A stretch of DNA of 64,000 nucleotides from Galerina marginata. Taxonomy: Eukaryota; Basidiomycota; Agaricomycetes; Agaricales; Galerinaceae. Shown here one piece after another: positions 22,448 through 35,035 of the stretch. How positions within the stretch are numbered: position 1 is the first letter of the stretch; every line of letters starts with the position of its first letter. The position numbers and the translations under genes were made by a program. The notes beneath the pieces are model-generated. The model made no database searches, was not told where the DNA came from, and saw only the letters and a list, made by a program, of their open reading frames with translations. The stretch covers positions 2,480,001-2,544,000 of the forward strand of contig JAECYW010000009.1 in NCBI GenBank assembly GCA_023014335.1, read 5' to 3'.

Positions 22448-25400
22448 CTTGGTCAGAGGCCATTGCTGCGCATGGCAAAAACAAGTTCTTACTTTGGGGT
22501 GAGGCAGTGCCTGAGGACTTACACTGTTATTAAACAAATACATATTAAATACGTAAATAACATGTAGTCCGCTCAAATGTGAACCAATTGGGATGATCTT
22601 ATACTCAAAAAAAGCAGAAAAATAAGGCGAATCTAACAAGCCTAAAACGGCCTGGTCACGTGACCAGGAAGGCCCTGATTTTTACGATTTTTTTGATACC
22701 AAGATCATAAAAATTGGCCCAGTAATGGGTGAGATACAGAAACCATGCAGGGTCACTATAGCAGTGGGAGAATTTCCAACCATTGCGTTAGAAACCATTT
22801 CTGCCTGCTATGCAGGCCGGAAAACAAGTTCTTTTACTACGTAAGAACTTGTAACAAGATTAATTAATTGACTACAATAAGAACTTGTAACAAGATTAAT
22901 TCTTACGTCACTTAGCTTTTATCGGATTGCCTTGAAACAAAGTGTGTAATTATCAGAAAAATCAGGGCTAAAAGATGGTGTCACATATGTATTGTCACAT
23001 CTTTATGTGACTTACCAAATGCGGAATATTGTTGAAAACACAGTAAATAAGCTATATTGAGAGATTTTAAAGGCATTAAAATAAAATAAAAATACTGATA
23101 ATCTTTTTTTTACCTAACAGGTGGTCTGTGCGCACATATCACATGACATATTCCTGAGAATATTTTTGTCCAAGTTGGTGCATTACCAAATCCAAGGCAA
23201 TTGCACAAAGTCCTGCTGTGAGTTTGATTATGTAAGCTTCTAGAACATTATTTTCATGTTATTTGGTCATGTTTTGCAAGGTTTGGTGTGCCTTTTATGG
23301 GTTATCCAGTCAGTTTAACACCAATTTTTGGATTTTCACCAAGTTGAGCTGACTGTTTGCCTGATTTGGACACCATGACATCATTGCAAAACATATGTAA
23401 ATATTTGTACATTATTCTATATTGGTCTGGGCGACACATTTTAGCATATCTAGCTCATTCAAATCTGTTTTAAGCATAAATTCACACAAATTTGCGCTTT
23501 TTGGGTCGTGTGAACAAGTCACATGACCTAATCAACCCTGGATACACATGCCACATGAAAGCCCTGATTTTTACGATTTTTTTGATACCAAGATCATAAA
23601 AATTGGCCCAGTAATGGGTGAGATACAGAAACCATGCAGGGTCACTATAGCAGTGGGAGAATTTCCAACCATTGCGTTAGAAACCATTTCTGCCTGCTAT
23701 GCAGGCCGGAAAACAAGTTCTTTTACTACGTAAGAACTTGTAACAAGATTAATTAATTGACTACAATAAGAACTTGTAACAAGATTAATTCTTACGTCAC
23801 TTAGCTTTTATCGGATTGCCTTGAAACAAAGTGTGTAATTATCAGAAAAATCAGGGCTAAAAGATGGTGTCACATATGTATTGTCACATCTTTATGTGAC
23901 TTACCAAATGCGGAATATTGTTGAAAACACAGTAAATAAGCTATATTGAGAGATTTTAAAGGCATTAAAATAAAATAAAAATACTGATAATCTTTTTTTT
24001 ACCTAACAGGTGGTCTGTGCGCACATATCACATGACATATTCCTGAGAATATTTTTGTCCAAGTTGGTGCATTACCAAATCCAAGGCAATTGCACAAAGT
24101 CCTGCTGTGAGTTTGATTATGTAAGCTTCTAGAACATTATTTTCATGTTATTTGGTCATGTTTTGCAAGGTTTGGTGTGCCTTTTATGGGTTATCCAGTC
24201 AGTTTAACACCAATTTTTGGATTTTCACCAAGTTGAGCTGACTGTTTGCCTGATTTGGACACCATGACATCATTGCAAAACATATGTAAATATTTGTACA
24301 TTATTCTATATTGGTCTGGGCGACACATTTTAGCATATCTAGCTCATTCAAATCTGTTTTAAGCATAAATTCACACAAATTTGCGCTTTTTGGGTCGTGT
24401 GAACAAGTCACATGACCTAATCAACCCTGGATACACATGCCACATGAAAGCCCTGATTTTTACGATTTTTTTGATACCAAGATCATAAAAATTGGCCCAG
24501 TAATGGGTGAGATACAGAAACCATGCAGGGTCACTATAGCAGTGGGAGAATTTCCAACCATTGCGTTAGAAACCATTTCTCACTGGATGCACAGTTAAAT
24601 AATTTGTGACAAATTATGTAACAATTATGCGATCATTATTCCTACTTTGAGCCATGTAATGTGTCGCCCAATATTTAAGCATTATTTAAGGCAGAATTAT
24701 TTAAGGATTATGTGAGATATATTCTGAACTTTTGGCCCATGTATCTCCTGCATAATTTTGGTTGAAATATGCAAGAAATATTTTGCTGTCTATATCTTTT
24801 AAATAATTCTGGGTTGACTATTCAAAAAATACATGAAAAATATGCAAGTGTGTAGTTCAGTAGTGTCACATATTTATTGGCTGAATATTTGAAAAATATG
24901 GAAGATATGAGTGTATCCAGACAACATATTTTCCAGCTGAATATTTGGAAATTATCTGACAGTTGAGTGTTCAAAAAATATCTGGAAATTATTTGAGATT
25001 GAAAACCAAGAATTTTAATGACTTACTGAGGTCTGAGAGTCTAACCAAAGACTTGGACAACTTCTGTGAATTTAAATTGAGGGAATTGTGGAATTTAGCG
25101 ATTTACAGACTCTGAAGATTCTAACTGAATATTTGGGCGATTTTTACGACTTTAAATTAAGAAGATTGTGGATTTTAGCGATTTGCTTACTCTGGAGATT
25201 CTAACCGAATATTTTTGCGATTTTCACGATTTTAAATTGGAGAAATCGTGGATTTTAACGATTTACAGACTCTGAAGATTCCAACCGAATATTTGGGCGA
25301 TTTCGCGATTTTAAATTGAAGGAATCGTGGATTCAGACGATTTCCTCACTCCAGAGATCAAGGGGTACTCGGGATCTTTATAACGGACCCGGGGTTGGGT

Positions 25401-28400
25401 GGTTGGTTCGGCTGTCAGGCCGCTAAATTTTTTTTTGACCTACCTATTTTTTGACGGAAAATAGCGGAAAACCTCTCTGCAAAGAGGCCAATGTCTGTAG
25501 AATATTTGTAAAATGGCTTTAATCATTGTTACGCCACTGGTAATCTGAAATTATCTCACAAACCTACCATTGAGCTGTTTTATTTGGCTCAAGAGTCAAG
25601 ACCGCTGTATTACCGGAGAATCATTTCCATAATGTCAATTTTCTATGCATCAGGCTGACAGGTTCAGTGACTGTGCCAGTGCACATACATTGGTAGCCAA
25701 AAGCTGGAAATACCATTCAAGTACGGTGTCGCCGCTGCGTCGGGGACTCGCGGCTCAGCAAAAAGTACCGTGATGACATAATATTTCCTAATATAGGTGT
25801 GTGCCTGATTACGTTGGCTGGTTGGTTCAACAAATCTCCGCTAAAAAAAAATTGGAACCCCAGGTCCAATTTTTTAATTTTCGAACCCCCTTGCCAGAGA
25901 TTCTAACCGAATATTTGGGCGATTTTAGCGATTTTAAATTGAAGAAACCGTGGACTTTAGCGGCTTACGGACTCTGAAGATTCTAACCGAGGGCTTTTGC
26001 GATTTTTGCGATTTTAAATTGGTGAAATCGTGGATTTTATTAACTTGCTCACTCTGGAGATTGTAACAGAATATTTGGGCGATTTTTGTGATTTTAAATT
26101 GAAGAGATCATGGATTCAGACAATTTCCTCACTCTGGACATTCCAACCGAATATTTCTGCGATTCTTACGATTTTAAAGTGAAGGGATCGTAAAAATCGC
26201 AGAAACGTTCGGTTTGAATCTCCAGAGTGAGGAAATTGTCTAAATCCACAATTTCTTCGATTTAAAATCGCGAAAATCGCCCAAATATTCTATTAGAATT
26301 TCCAGAGTGACCAAATCGGTAAAATCCATGATTTCTCTAATTTAAAATCGCAAAAATCATCCAAGTCTGGTTAGAATCTCAAGCGTGAACAAATCGTCTG
26401 AATCCATGATTTCTTCACTTTAAAATCGCGGAAATCGCCCAAATATTCGGTTGGAATCTGCAGAGTCTGTAAATCGTTAAAATCCACGATTTCTCCAATT
26501 TAAAATCGCAAAAATCGCAAAAATATTCGGTTAGAATCTCCAGAGTAAAAAAATCGCTAAAATCCACAATCTTCTTAATTTAAAGTCGTAAAAATCGCCC
26601 AAATATTCAGTTAGAATCTTCAGAGTCTGTAAATCGCTAAATTCCACAATTCCCTCAATTTAAATTCACAGAAGTTGTCCAAGTCTTTGGTTAGACTCTC
26701 AGACCTCAGTAAGTCATTAAAATTCTTGGTTTTCAATCTCAAATAATTTCCAGATATTTTTTGAATACTCAACTGTCAGATAATTTCCAAATATTCAGCT
26801 GGAAAATATGTTGTCTGGATACACTCATATCTTCCGTATTTTTCAAATATTCAGCCAATAAATATGTGACACTACTGAACTACACACTTGCATATTTTTC
26901 ATGTATTTTTTGAATAGTCAACCCAGAATTATTTAAAAGATATAGACAGCAAAATATTTCTTGCATATTTCAACCAAAATTATGCAGGAGATACATGGGC
27001 CAAAAGTTCAGAATATATCTCACATAATCCTTAAATAATTCTGCCTTAAATAATGCTTAAATATTGGGCGACACATTACATGGCTCAAAGTAGGAATAAT
27101 GATCGCATAATTGTTACATAATTTGTCACAAATTATTTAACTGTGCATCCAGTGTCTGCCTGCTATGCAGGCCGGAAAACAAGTTCTTTTACTACGTAAG
27201 AACTTGTAACAAGATTAATTAATTGACTACAATAAGAACTTGTAACAAGATTAATTCTTACGTCACTTAGCTTTTATCGGATTGCCTTGAAACAAAGTGT
27301 GTAATTATCAGAAAAATCAGGGCTAAAAGATGGTGTCACATATGTATTGTCACATCTTTATGTGACTTACCAAATGCGGAATATTGTTGAAAACACAGTA
27401 AATAAGCTATATTGAGAGATTTTAAAGGCATTAAAATAAAATAAAAATACTGATAATCTTTTTTTTACCTAACAGGTGGTCTGTGCGCACATATCACATG
27501 ACATATTCCTGAGAATATTTTTGTCCAAGTTGGTGCATTACCAAATCCAAGGCAATTGCACAAAGTCCTGCTGTGAGTTTGATTATGTAAGCTTCTAGAA
27601 CATTATTTTCATGTTATTTGGTCATGTTTTGCAAGGTTTGGTGTGCCTTTTATGGGTTATCCAGTCAGTTTAACACCAATTTTTGGATTTTCACCAAGTT
27701 GAGCTGACTGTTTGCCTGATTTGGACACCATGACATCATTGCAAAACATATGTAAATATTTGTACATTATTCTATATTGGTCTGGGCGACACATTTTAGC
27801 ATATCTAGCTCATTCAAATCTGTTTTAAGCATAAATTCACACAAATTTGCGCTTTTTGGGTCGTGTGAACAAGTCACATGACCTAATCAACCCTGGATAC
27901 ACATGCCACATGAAAGCCCTGATTTTTACGATTTTTTTGATACCAAGATCATAAAAATTGGCCCAGTAATGGGTGAGATACAGAAACCATGCAGGGTCAC
28001 TATAGCAGTGGGAGAATTTCCAACCATTGCGTTAGAAACCATTTCTGCCTGTTATGCAGGCCGGAAAACAAGTTCTTTTACTACGTAAGAACTTGTAACA
28101 AGATTAATTCATACGTCGCTTAGTTTTGATCGGATTGCCTTGAAATAAAGTGTTTAATTATCAGAAAAATCAGGGCTATAAAATGGTGTCACATATGTAT
28201 TGTCACATTTTCATGTGACTTACCAAATGCGGAATATTGTTTGAAATACATAGTAAATAAGCCATTTTAAGAGATTTTAAAGGCATTAGAGTAAAATAAA
28301 AATACTAATGATGTTTTTTTTACCTAAGAGATGGTCTGTGCACACATATCACATGACATATCCCTGAGAATATTTTGGTCCAAGTTGGTGCATTACCAAA

Positions 28401-28952
28401 TCCAAGGCAATTGCACAAAGTCCTGCTGTGAGTTTGATTATGTAGGCTTCTAGAACATTATTTTCATGTTATTTGGTCATGTTTTGCAATGTTTGGTGTG
28501 CCTTTTATGGGTTATCCAGTCAGTTTAACACCAATTTTCAGATTTTCACCAAGTTGAGCTGACTGTTTGCCTGATTTGGACACCATGACATCATTGCAAA
28601 ACATATGTAAATATTTGTACATTATTCTATATTGGTCTGGGCAACACATTTTAGCATATCTAGCTCATTCAAATCTGTTTTAAGCATAAATTCACACAAA
28701 TTTGCGCTTTTTGGGTCGTGTGAACAAGTCACATGACCTAATCAACCCTGGATACACATGCCACATGAAAGCCCTGATTTTTACGATTTTTTTGATACCA
28801 AGATCATAAAAATTGGCCCAGTAATGGCTGAGATACAGAAACCATGCAGGGTCACTATAGCAGTGGGAGAATTTCCAACCATTGCGTTAGAAACCATTTC
28901 TGCCTGTTATGCAGGCCGGAAAACAAGTTCTTTTACTACGTAAGAACTTGTA
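22448..28952 (+). mobile_element. Family A tandem-terminus array (A5)
   Basis: One 5' end at 22448, then 3'-terminal domains ending at 22853, 23742, 27208, 28097 and 28952. The period is 889, except the last step (855). The third unit is interrupted by a CACTG foldback element; subtracting that and its 3-bp duplication restores the 889 spacing exactly. Between termini is an AT-rich spacer of about 0.7 kb with no supported gene. Confidence 0.85.
24581..27154. mobile_element. Foldback element with CACTG ends and 3-bp TCT duplication
   Basis: A 2574-bp insertion in a family A unit. It begins CACTGGATGCACAGTTAAAT and ends in the inverted copy; TCT is duplicated at 24578-24580 and 27155-27157. 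The arms (about 24581-25370 and 26200-27154) are near-perfect inverted repeats and contain subrepeats of about 90 bp (words TTTAAATTGA, GAATATTTGGGCGAT). A 3-bp duplication with CACTR ends is the signature of the EnSpm/CACTA group. No transposase is visible, so it is a non-autonomous foldback. The core, about 25370-25900, holds unrecognised sequence. Confidence 0.75.
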
Positions 28953-29798
28953 ATGAAGCAGTCAATGAAGGGAGTGTAACTGCGGCATCCATTGCTGTCA
29001 CCATTGAGCGCGCCACTAAGGCTCTCCTTAGGGGGAGACCGAGTGTTGATGCTTCTCTTGCCGGGTCTCGACGACTCGCATCCGGGGTTGTTGATTTTAT
29101 CGCAGCCCTCAACAATGCCGGGTGGATAGATGTTTCCACCGGCGCCCCCCATGGATTCGTCGGATTATCCGAGGCAATCCTCCCTTTTATTCAGCTTCCC
29201 CGGGGAATGGACATCGACGATCAGACAATCCGTCGCCCTGTCGCAGCTGCTTCATCCGCCCCAGCCCTCTTCCCTCCGGAGAGGTCTGGACCCCCCGACG
29301 TTCCCCCTCCTCCCGATAGGAAGGGTAAGGGGAACGCCGACCATCCGAAAGGAGGTCGGAAACCCCAACCGCAACCGCGGCCTGCAAAGGCCAAGGAGGT
29401 GGTTCCTTTTCAGAGGCCTCCCCCGCCGATTCCTCTACACACCAAGCCCGGTAGGGCGCAGAAACCCGTTCGTGCGGGCTATGCGGCTGCTGCGGCTAAG
29501 CCAGCTGCTCCGGCGGCTGGTCCCTCCAAAAGGCCTCTTACGCCTTCTGTCCCCCAGGGCAATCCCGCTCCTGCCAAGACTTGTTAAGAGGCCATTGCTC
29601 TGCATGGCAAATACGAGTTCTTTTTCTTCTTAATTCTCTTTATCAAAGATTTTTCAATATATTATTGGGTTGTATATCAAAGATAGATTTTATTATATTT
29701 TTACCTGCATAGAGTAGCAGCACATGGCAAAAACAAGTCCTCATGTACTATGTCTCAGTAATTGATTAATAACAAAGTGAGATGTTATCTGATTGGAC

Positions 29799-30401
29799 TA
29801 GTGTTTTGAAGTCTGGTCCAGTCTGGTTTTTTCACATTTTTGGCAAGGACAGGGACTTTAACTGGTCCTAAAAATTTATAAATGTTCAGAAAACTGGACT
29901 GGACTGATGAGGACCAGTCCTCATTGGTTTTTTGCAGTCCTGGACCAGTCTTGGTCTTAACCGGTTGCCAGCTGGTCTCAACTGGTTTTTTGATACATTA
30001 ACATCAAGATTTAGTGTAGATATATGAATATAATTTGTAGAGATTATATATACCTTTAAAACGAGTCCAAGAACATTAAATTCTATTGAGAATTGGCAAT
30101 TATACGGAAATATTCACCATTTCCTACTCTTTTGGGAGTCTCAAAATGTTTTTTTTTATTTTTCAGTGTGAACTTTGTCTAAAATTATGATACATAGTGC
30201 GTTTTAAAGGAAAAAATAAGGGCTACAAAACTACTGGTTTGGACTGGTCTTAGGACCAAAAACTGGTCCTTAAAGACTGGTTTTTTTCCAGTTTTTCATT
30301 CTCAAATATCAAAAGACCAGACTGCTGGTCCAGTATTTTTGCAGTCTGGTCTGGTCTTTTTGCAGTCTTTTCCAGTCTTAGGACCGGACTTCAAAACACT
30401 A
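29799..30401. mobile_element. hAT-like MITE
   Basis: 603 bp with inverted ends TAGTGTTTTGAAGTC / GACTTCAAAACACTA and an 8-bp flank GATTGGAC (29791-29798) versus GATTGGGC (30402-30409), one mismatch. TAGTG ends and 8-bp duplications fit hAT. The interior is built of CTGGTCC/GGACCAG words; no coding region. Confidence 0.75.
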
Positions 30402-30589
30402 GATTGGGCTGATCCTGAACTCATTGGAAAGGTAATAAAAAGATGCATTTTATGGTATAAACCAGAAAATCACTAGTTTAGCTTGTACACAGTACTTATG
30501 CTTGCTATGCATTTGTAAAAGTAGTCTAAAGATATAAATCTAGTAAGTTATTGCTTTATATCAAGTTTTAATCCACACAGAAAGCAAAA

Positions 30590-31290
30590 AAAAAGGATAA
30601 AAAAGCGCCAGCAAAGCACTTTTCTAGCCTATACACAATCAACTGACATGACCTGTGCTAGGAAGAAAGCTATCTACAAATAAAAGTGCCCTAAAAACAT
30701 ATATCTAGCTATTTACTACTGTCTATCAAGGTTTACTTGACACAAAAAGGTAAAAAAAAGGTAAAAAAAGCGCCAGCAAAGCACTTTTCTAGCCCACACA
30801 CAGTCAACTGACATGACCTGTGCTAGAAAAGAAAGCTATCTACAAATAAAAGTGCCCTAAAAACATATATCTTAAAAACATATATCTAGCTATTTACTAC
30901 TGTCTATCAAGGTTTACTTGACACAAAAAGGTAAAAAAAAGGTAAAAAAAGCGCCAGCAAAGCACTTTTCTAGCCCACACACAGTCAACTGACATGACCT
31001 GTGCTAGAAAAGAAAGCTATCTACAAATAAAAGTGCCCTAAAAACATATATCTAGCTATATACTACTGTCTATCAAGTTTTACTCTACACAAAAAGATAA
31101 AAAAGAGGTAAAAAAGCGCCAGCAAAGCACTCTTCCAGCCTCAGAATCTATACTAGGGACTATCTACTAATGAAAGTACATTAAAAACTCATATTTAGCT
31201 AGTTAGTATTGAGTCTATTAAGTTTTAAACTACATAAAAAGCACAGAAAAAAAGGAGGAAAAGTGCCAGCAAAGCACCTTTCTGCTTTAT
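30590..31290. repeat. Tandem repeats of about 160-180 bp in family B element
   Basis: The block containing GCGCCAGCAAAGCAC and ACATGACCTGTGCTAG recurs at about 30605, 30768, 30950, 31115 and, diverged, at 31265. No coding capacity is evident. Confidence 0.7.
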
Positions 31291-31974
31291 ACAAACTTAT
31301 AATGAATCTAAAAAGAAAGAGACAATAGTTAGTAAGCTTTGACCAGCATGTCATGGTATCCCTCCAGTGAGGGGTACACTACCGACCTATCCGGGTGGAC
31401 TGACATGCTGGTAAAGAAGAAAGAAAGAAGTGATGAGCTGGCAGTTTATAACTATGTGACATATGTTACAAGTCACACAGATTTATCTAATCCAATAAGA
31501 TAAGATAAGATAAGATAAGATAAGACAAGATAAGACAAGATAAAAAGATAACCCTAGTGTATTATATACTGGATCCTTCATACTTATGAATAATTGTATT
31601 GAATGTGGCCAAAGACAGAACTGCTTATATAAATTCCTATTTGGATATTATTTCTGTTAGCACAAGATCATGTTTAATAGGGTAGTTCTTGAAACCTTTT
31701 CAAAGCTGGTTTTATAAATAATAGTACATTTAAAAGGCCTGAATTTTATAATTTTTTTGATATTATTTTTGTCAGAATTGATTCAGCAACAATTGAAAAA
31801 GACCAAAGGCAATATTTAATGTGGCTCTGCAGAGTATCCTGTGGCTGTGCAAAATACCCATAGAAAGGCCTGAATTTTACAAATTTTTTGATATAAGTTT
31901 TGCAAGAATTGACCAAGTACTGATATTTTAAATGTAAAATTAGAGATTTTATATTTTCTGTTGTGGCTGTGCTA

Positions 31975-32374
31975 TCGGTCCTCTTAGGGTTAGAATCAAA
32001 AACACACCTAAAATTTTAAACTTCAGAAATGGATTTTAAATATAAATCTGAGGTTTCCTAGTGATAACAAGCCAACTGGACTGTACTCATAGGGTTAGCA
32101 CAGCCACAACAAAAATCATATTTGTCTTGGTATCAATATTAAACCTCAGATTTATATTTAAAATCCATTTCTGAAGTTTAAAATTTTAGGTGTGTTTTTG
32201 ATTCTAACCCTAAGAGGACCGACGCGTCGGTCCTCTTAGGGTTAGCACAGCCACAAAAAAAAAAATCATATACCTCAGAATTATATTTAAAATGCATATC
32301 TGAAGTTTAAAGTTTTAGGTGTGTTTTTGATTCTAACCCTAAGAGGACCAACGCGTCAGTCCTCTTAGGGTTAG
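31975..32374. repeat. Foldback repeats joined by GC-rich palindromes
   Basis: 31975-32050 is inverted at 32145-32222. A perfect 42-bp palindrome at 32204-32245 centres on GACGCGTC, and a near copy lies at 32333-32374. The arms carry CTTAGGGTTAG, so a telomere-like word is present but not tandem. Confidence 0.65.
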
Positions 32375-33203
32375 CACAGCCACAACACAAAAAAAAATTA
32401 TTTGGCTTGTTATCAATATTCAACCTCAGACTTCTATTTAAAAGGCATTTTCAATGCTTAAAGTTTTTGATGTGTTCATTTTTAGCATGTCAATTCTCCT
32501 GAGTTTGATTTCAAACCAACGGTAAACAGAAGTATTACATTGAAGGATATAGAAAGTACTAGGAGAAGTTGAACAAGACTTACAACAAGTATTATTTATT
32601 ACTGGAATGCAGTGGAAGTGATCTAGAAGTATATAAATAGATATACAACTGACATGAACCATGTTTGGTGACTGTTTAGTCATATAAGCTATATATAAAC
32701 CATAGCAACCAGAGCAAGAGCCTGTAACGGACTGCAAAGTAAAAGAAGTGATATTTAATCACATTACTGACAAAACCTGACCTTAGTTTAGGTGTCCAGG
32801 AACAAAAGCTAAAAATAGACCATAGCAACGGACATCAGACAACCATTCCCATGGTCAATAATGATTTTGACACTATTAGAAAAGTTTGTAGACTTTTAAT
32901 TCAGGGTCGCTCACAAAAAATGAAGCAGTGGGAGAATTTCCAACCATCGCGTTAGGAATCATTTCCTTCTGCTATCGAGTGTAGAAAACGAGTTCTTTTA
33001 ATAGGTAAGAACTCGTAAAGCAGAAGAAGGAAACCCCTCTCTTCACATCGTCGGGTCCCTCGCGCAAGCAGGTCCTCGTCGACTTTGCCTTGCCTTCGCC
33101 CCCCGCGGTCGAAGGTGATCGTCTTTTGGACATCATCACAAGGTCCTTATCCACCCACGGAGCCAGCGTCAAGGCTGAGTCCGTCTCTCGGGCTTATCGA
33201 GGT

Positions 33204-35035
33204 TACAAGTTCTTACGTAGTAAAAGAACTTGTGATGTCATGGTGTCAAATCTGGCAAACAGTCAGCTCAACTTGGTGAAAATCCGAAAATTGGTGTTAA
33301 ACTGACTGGATAACCCATAAAAGGCACACCAAACATTGCAAAACATAACCAAATAACATGGAAATAATGTTCTAGAAGCTTACATAATCAAACTCACAGC
33401 AGGACTTTGTGCAATTGCCTTGGATTTGGTAATGCACCAACTTGGACCAAAATATTCTCAGGGATATGTCATGTGATATGTGTGCACAGACCATCTCTTA
33501 GGTAAAAAAAACATTATCAGTATTTTTATTTCATTTTAATGCCTTTAAAATCTCTCAATATAGCTTATTTACTGTGTTTTCAACAATATTCCGCATTTGG
33601 TATGTCACATCAAGATGTGACAATACGCATGTGACACCATCTTTTAGCCCTGATTTTTCTGATAATTACACATTTTGTTTCAAGGCAATCTGATAAAAAC
33701 TAAGCAACGTATAAATTAATCTTCTTATAAGTTTCTTATTGTAGTCTAATAATTAATCTTGTTACAAGTTCTTACGTAGTAAAAGAACTTGTTTTCCGGC
33801 CTGCATAGCAGGCAGAAAACATTCCTAACGCAATGGTTCGAAATTCTCCCACTCATATAGTGACCCTGCATGGTTTCTGTATCTCAGCCATTACTGGGCC
33901 AATTTTTATGATCTTGGTATCAAAAAATTCGTAAAAATCAGGGCTTTCATGTGGCATGTGTATCCAGGGTCAATTTGGTCATGTGACCTGCTCACACAAC
34001 CCAAAAAGCGCAAATTTGTGTAAATTTACACTTGAAATGGATTTCAGTGAGCTAGATAGGCTAAAATGTGTGGCCCAGACCAATCTAAAATAATGTACAA
34101 ATATTTACATATGTTTTGCAATGATGTCATGGTGTCAAATCTGGCAAACAGTCAGCTCAACTTGGTGAAAATCCGAAAATTGGTGTTAAACTGACTGGAT
34201 AACCCATAAAAGGCACACCAAACATTGCAAAACATAACCAAATAACATGGAAATAATGTTCTAGAAGCTTACATAATCAAACTCACAGCAGGACTTTGTG
34301 CAATTGCCTTGGATTTGGTAATGCACCAACTTGGACCAAAATATTCTCAGGGATATGTCATGTGATATGTGTGCACAGACCATCTCTTAGGTAAAAAAAA
34401 CATTATCAGTATTTTTATTTCATTTTAATGCCTTTAAAATCTCTCAATATAGCTTATTTACTGTGTTTTCAACAATATTCCGCATTTGGTATGTCACATC
34501 AAGATGTGACAATACGCATGTGACACCATCTTTTAGCCCTGATTTTTCTGATAATTACACATTTTGTTTCAAGGCAATCTGATAAAAACTAAGCAACGTA
34601 TAAATTAATCTTCTTATAAGTTTCTTATTGTAGTCTAATAATTAATCTTGTTACAAGTTCTTACGTAGTAAAAGAACTTGTTTTCCGGCCTGCATAGCAG
34701 GCAGAAAACATTCCTAACGCAATGGTTCGAAATTCTCCCACTCATATAGTGACCCTGCATGGTTTCTGTATCTCAGCCATTACTGGGCCAATTTTTATGA
34801 TCTTGGTATCAAAAAATTCGTAAAAATCAGGGCCTTCCTGGTCACGTGACCAGGCCGTTTTAGGCTTGTTAAAACCGCCTCATTTTTCTGCTTTTTTCAA
34901 GTATAAGATCATCCCAATAGCTTCAGATTTGAGCGGACTATGCATTATTTACTTATTTAACCTTTATTTATAGTCGCACTCACCTTGAAAGTAAGAACTT
35001 GTTTTTGCCATGTGCAGCAATGGCCTCTGACCAAG
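33204..35035 (-). mobile_element. Family A element with three 3' termini, outermost reduced to the hairpin (A6)
   Basis: 1832 bp in reverse orientation. Hairpins begin at 33204, 33763 and 34652; the 5' end closes at 35035. The outermost terminus keeps only about 29 bp (the hairpin) before joining interior spacer sequence. Removing the element plus one T (T33203/T35036) restores LINE ORF1 (YRGYSIATSG), checked against copy 1. Confidence 0.8.

Larger units (their letters stand above)
29580..33017 (+). mobile_element. Family B rolling-circle-like element (B2)
   Basis: A 3438-bp insertion with 5' end CTTGTTAAGAGGCCATTGCT, TGCATGGC stem, and a 3' hairpin ending GAACTCGTA. Removing it plus one A (A29579/A33018) restores LINE ORF1 (PAPAK-KQKK), checked against copy 1. 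The interior holds a hAT-like MITE, tandem repeats, a GATAA microsatellite and foldback sequences. No Rep/helicase. Confidence 0.8.

Noticed and set aside
22448..28952. Tandem arrays as a CRISPR array
   Set aside because: The repeat unit is about 0.9 kb with no short repeat/spacer alternation, and the genome is eukaryotic.
31975..32374. Telomere repeats
   Set aside because: TTAGGG occurs singly inside foldback arms, not as a tandem run.
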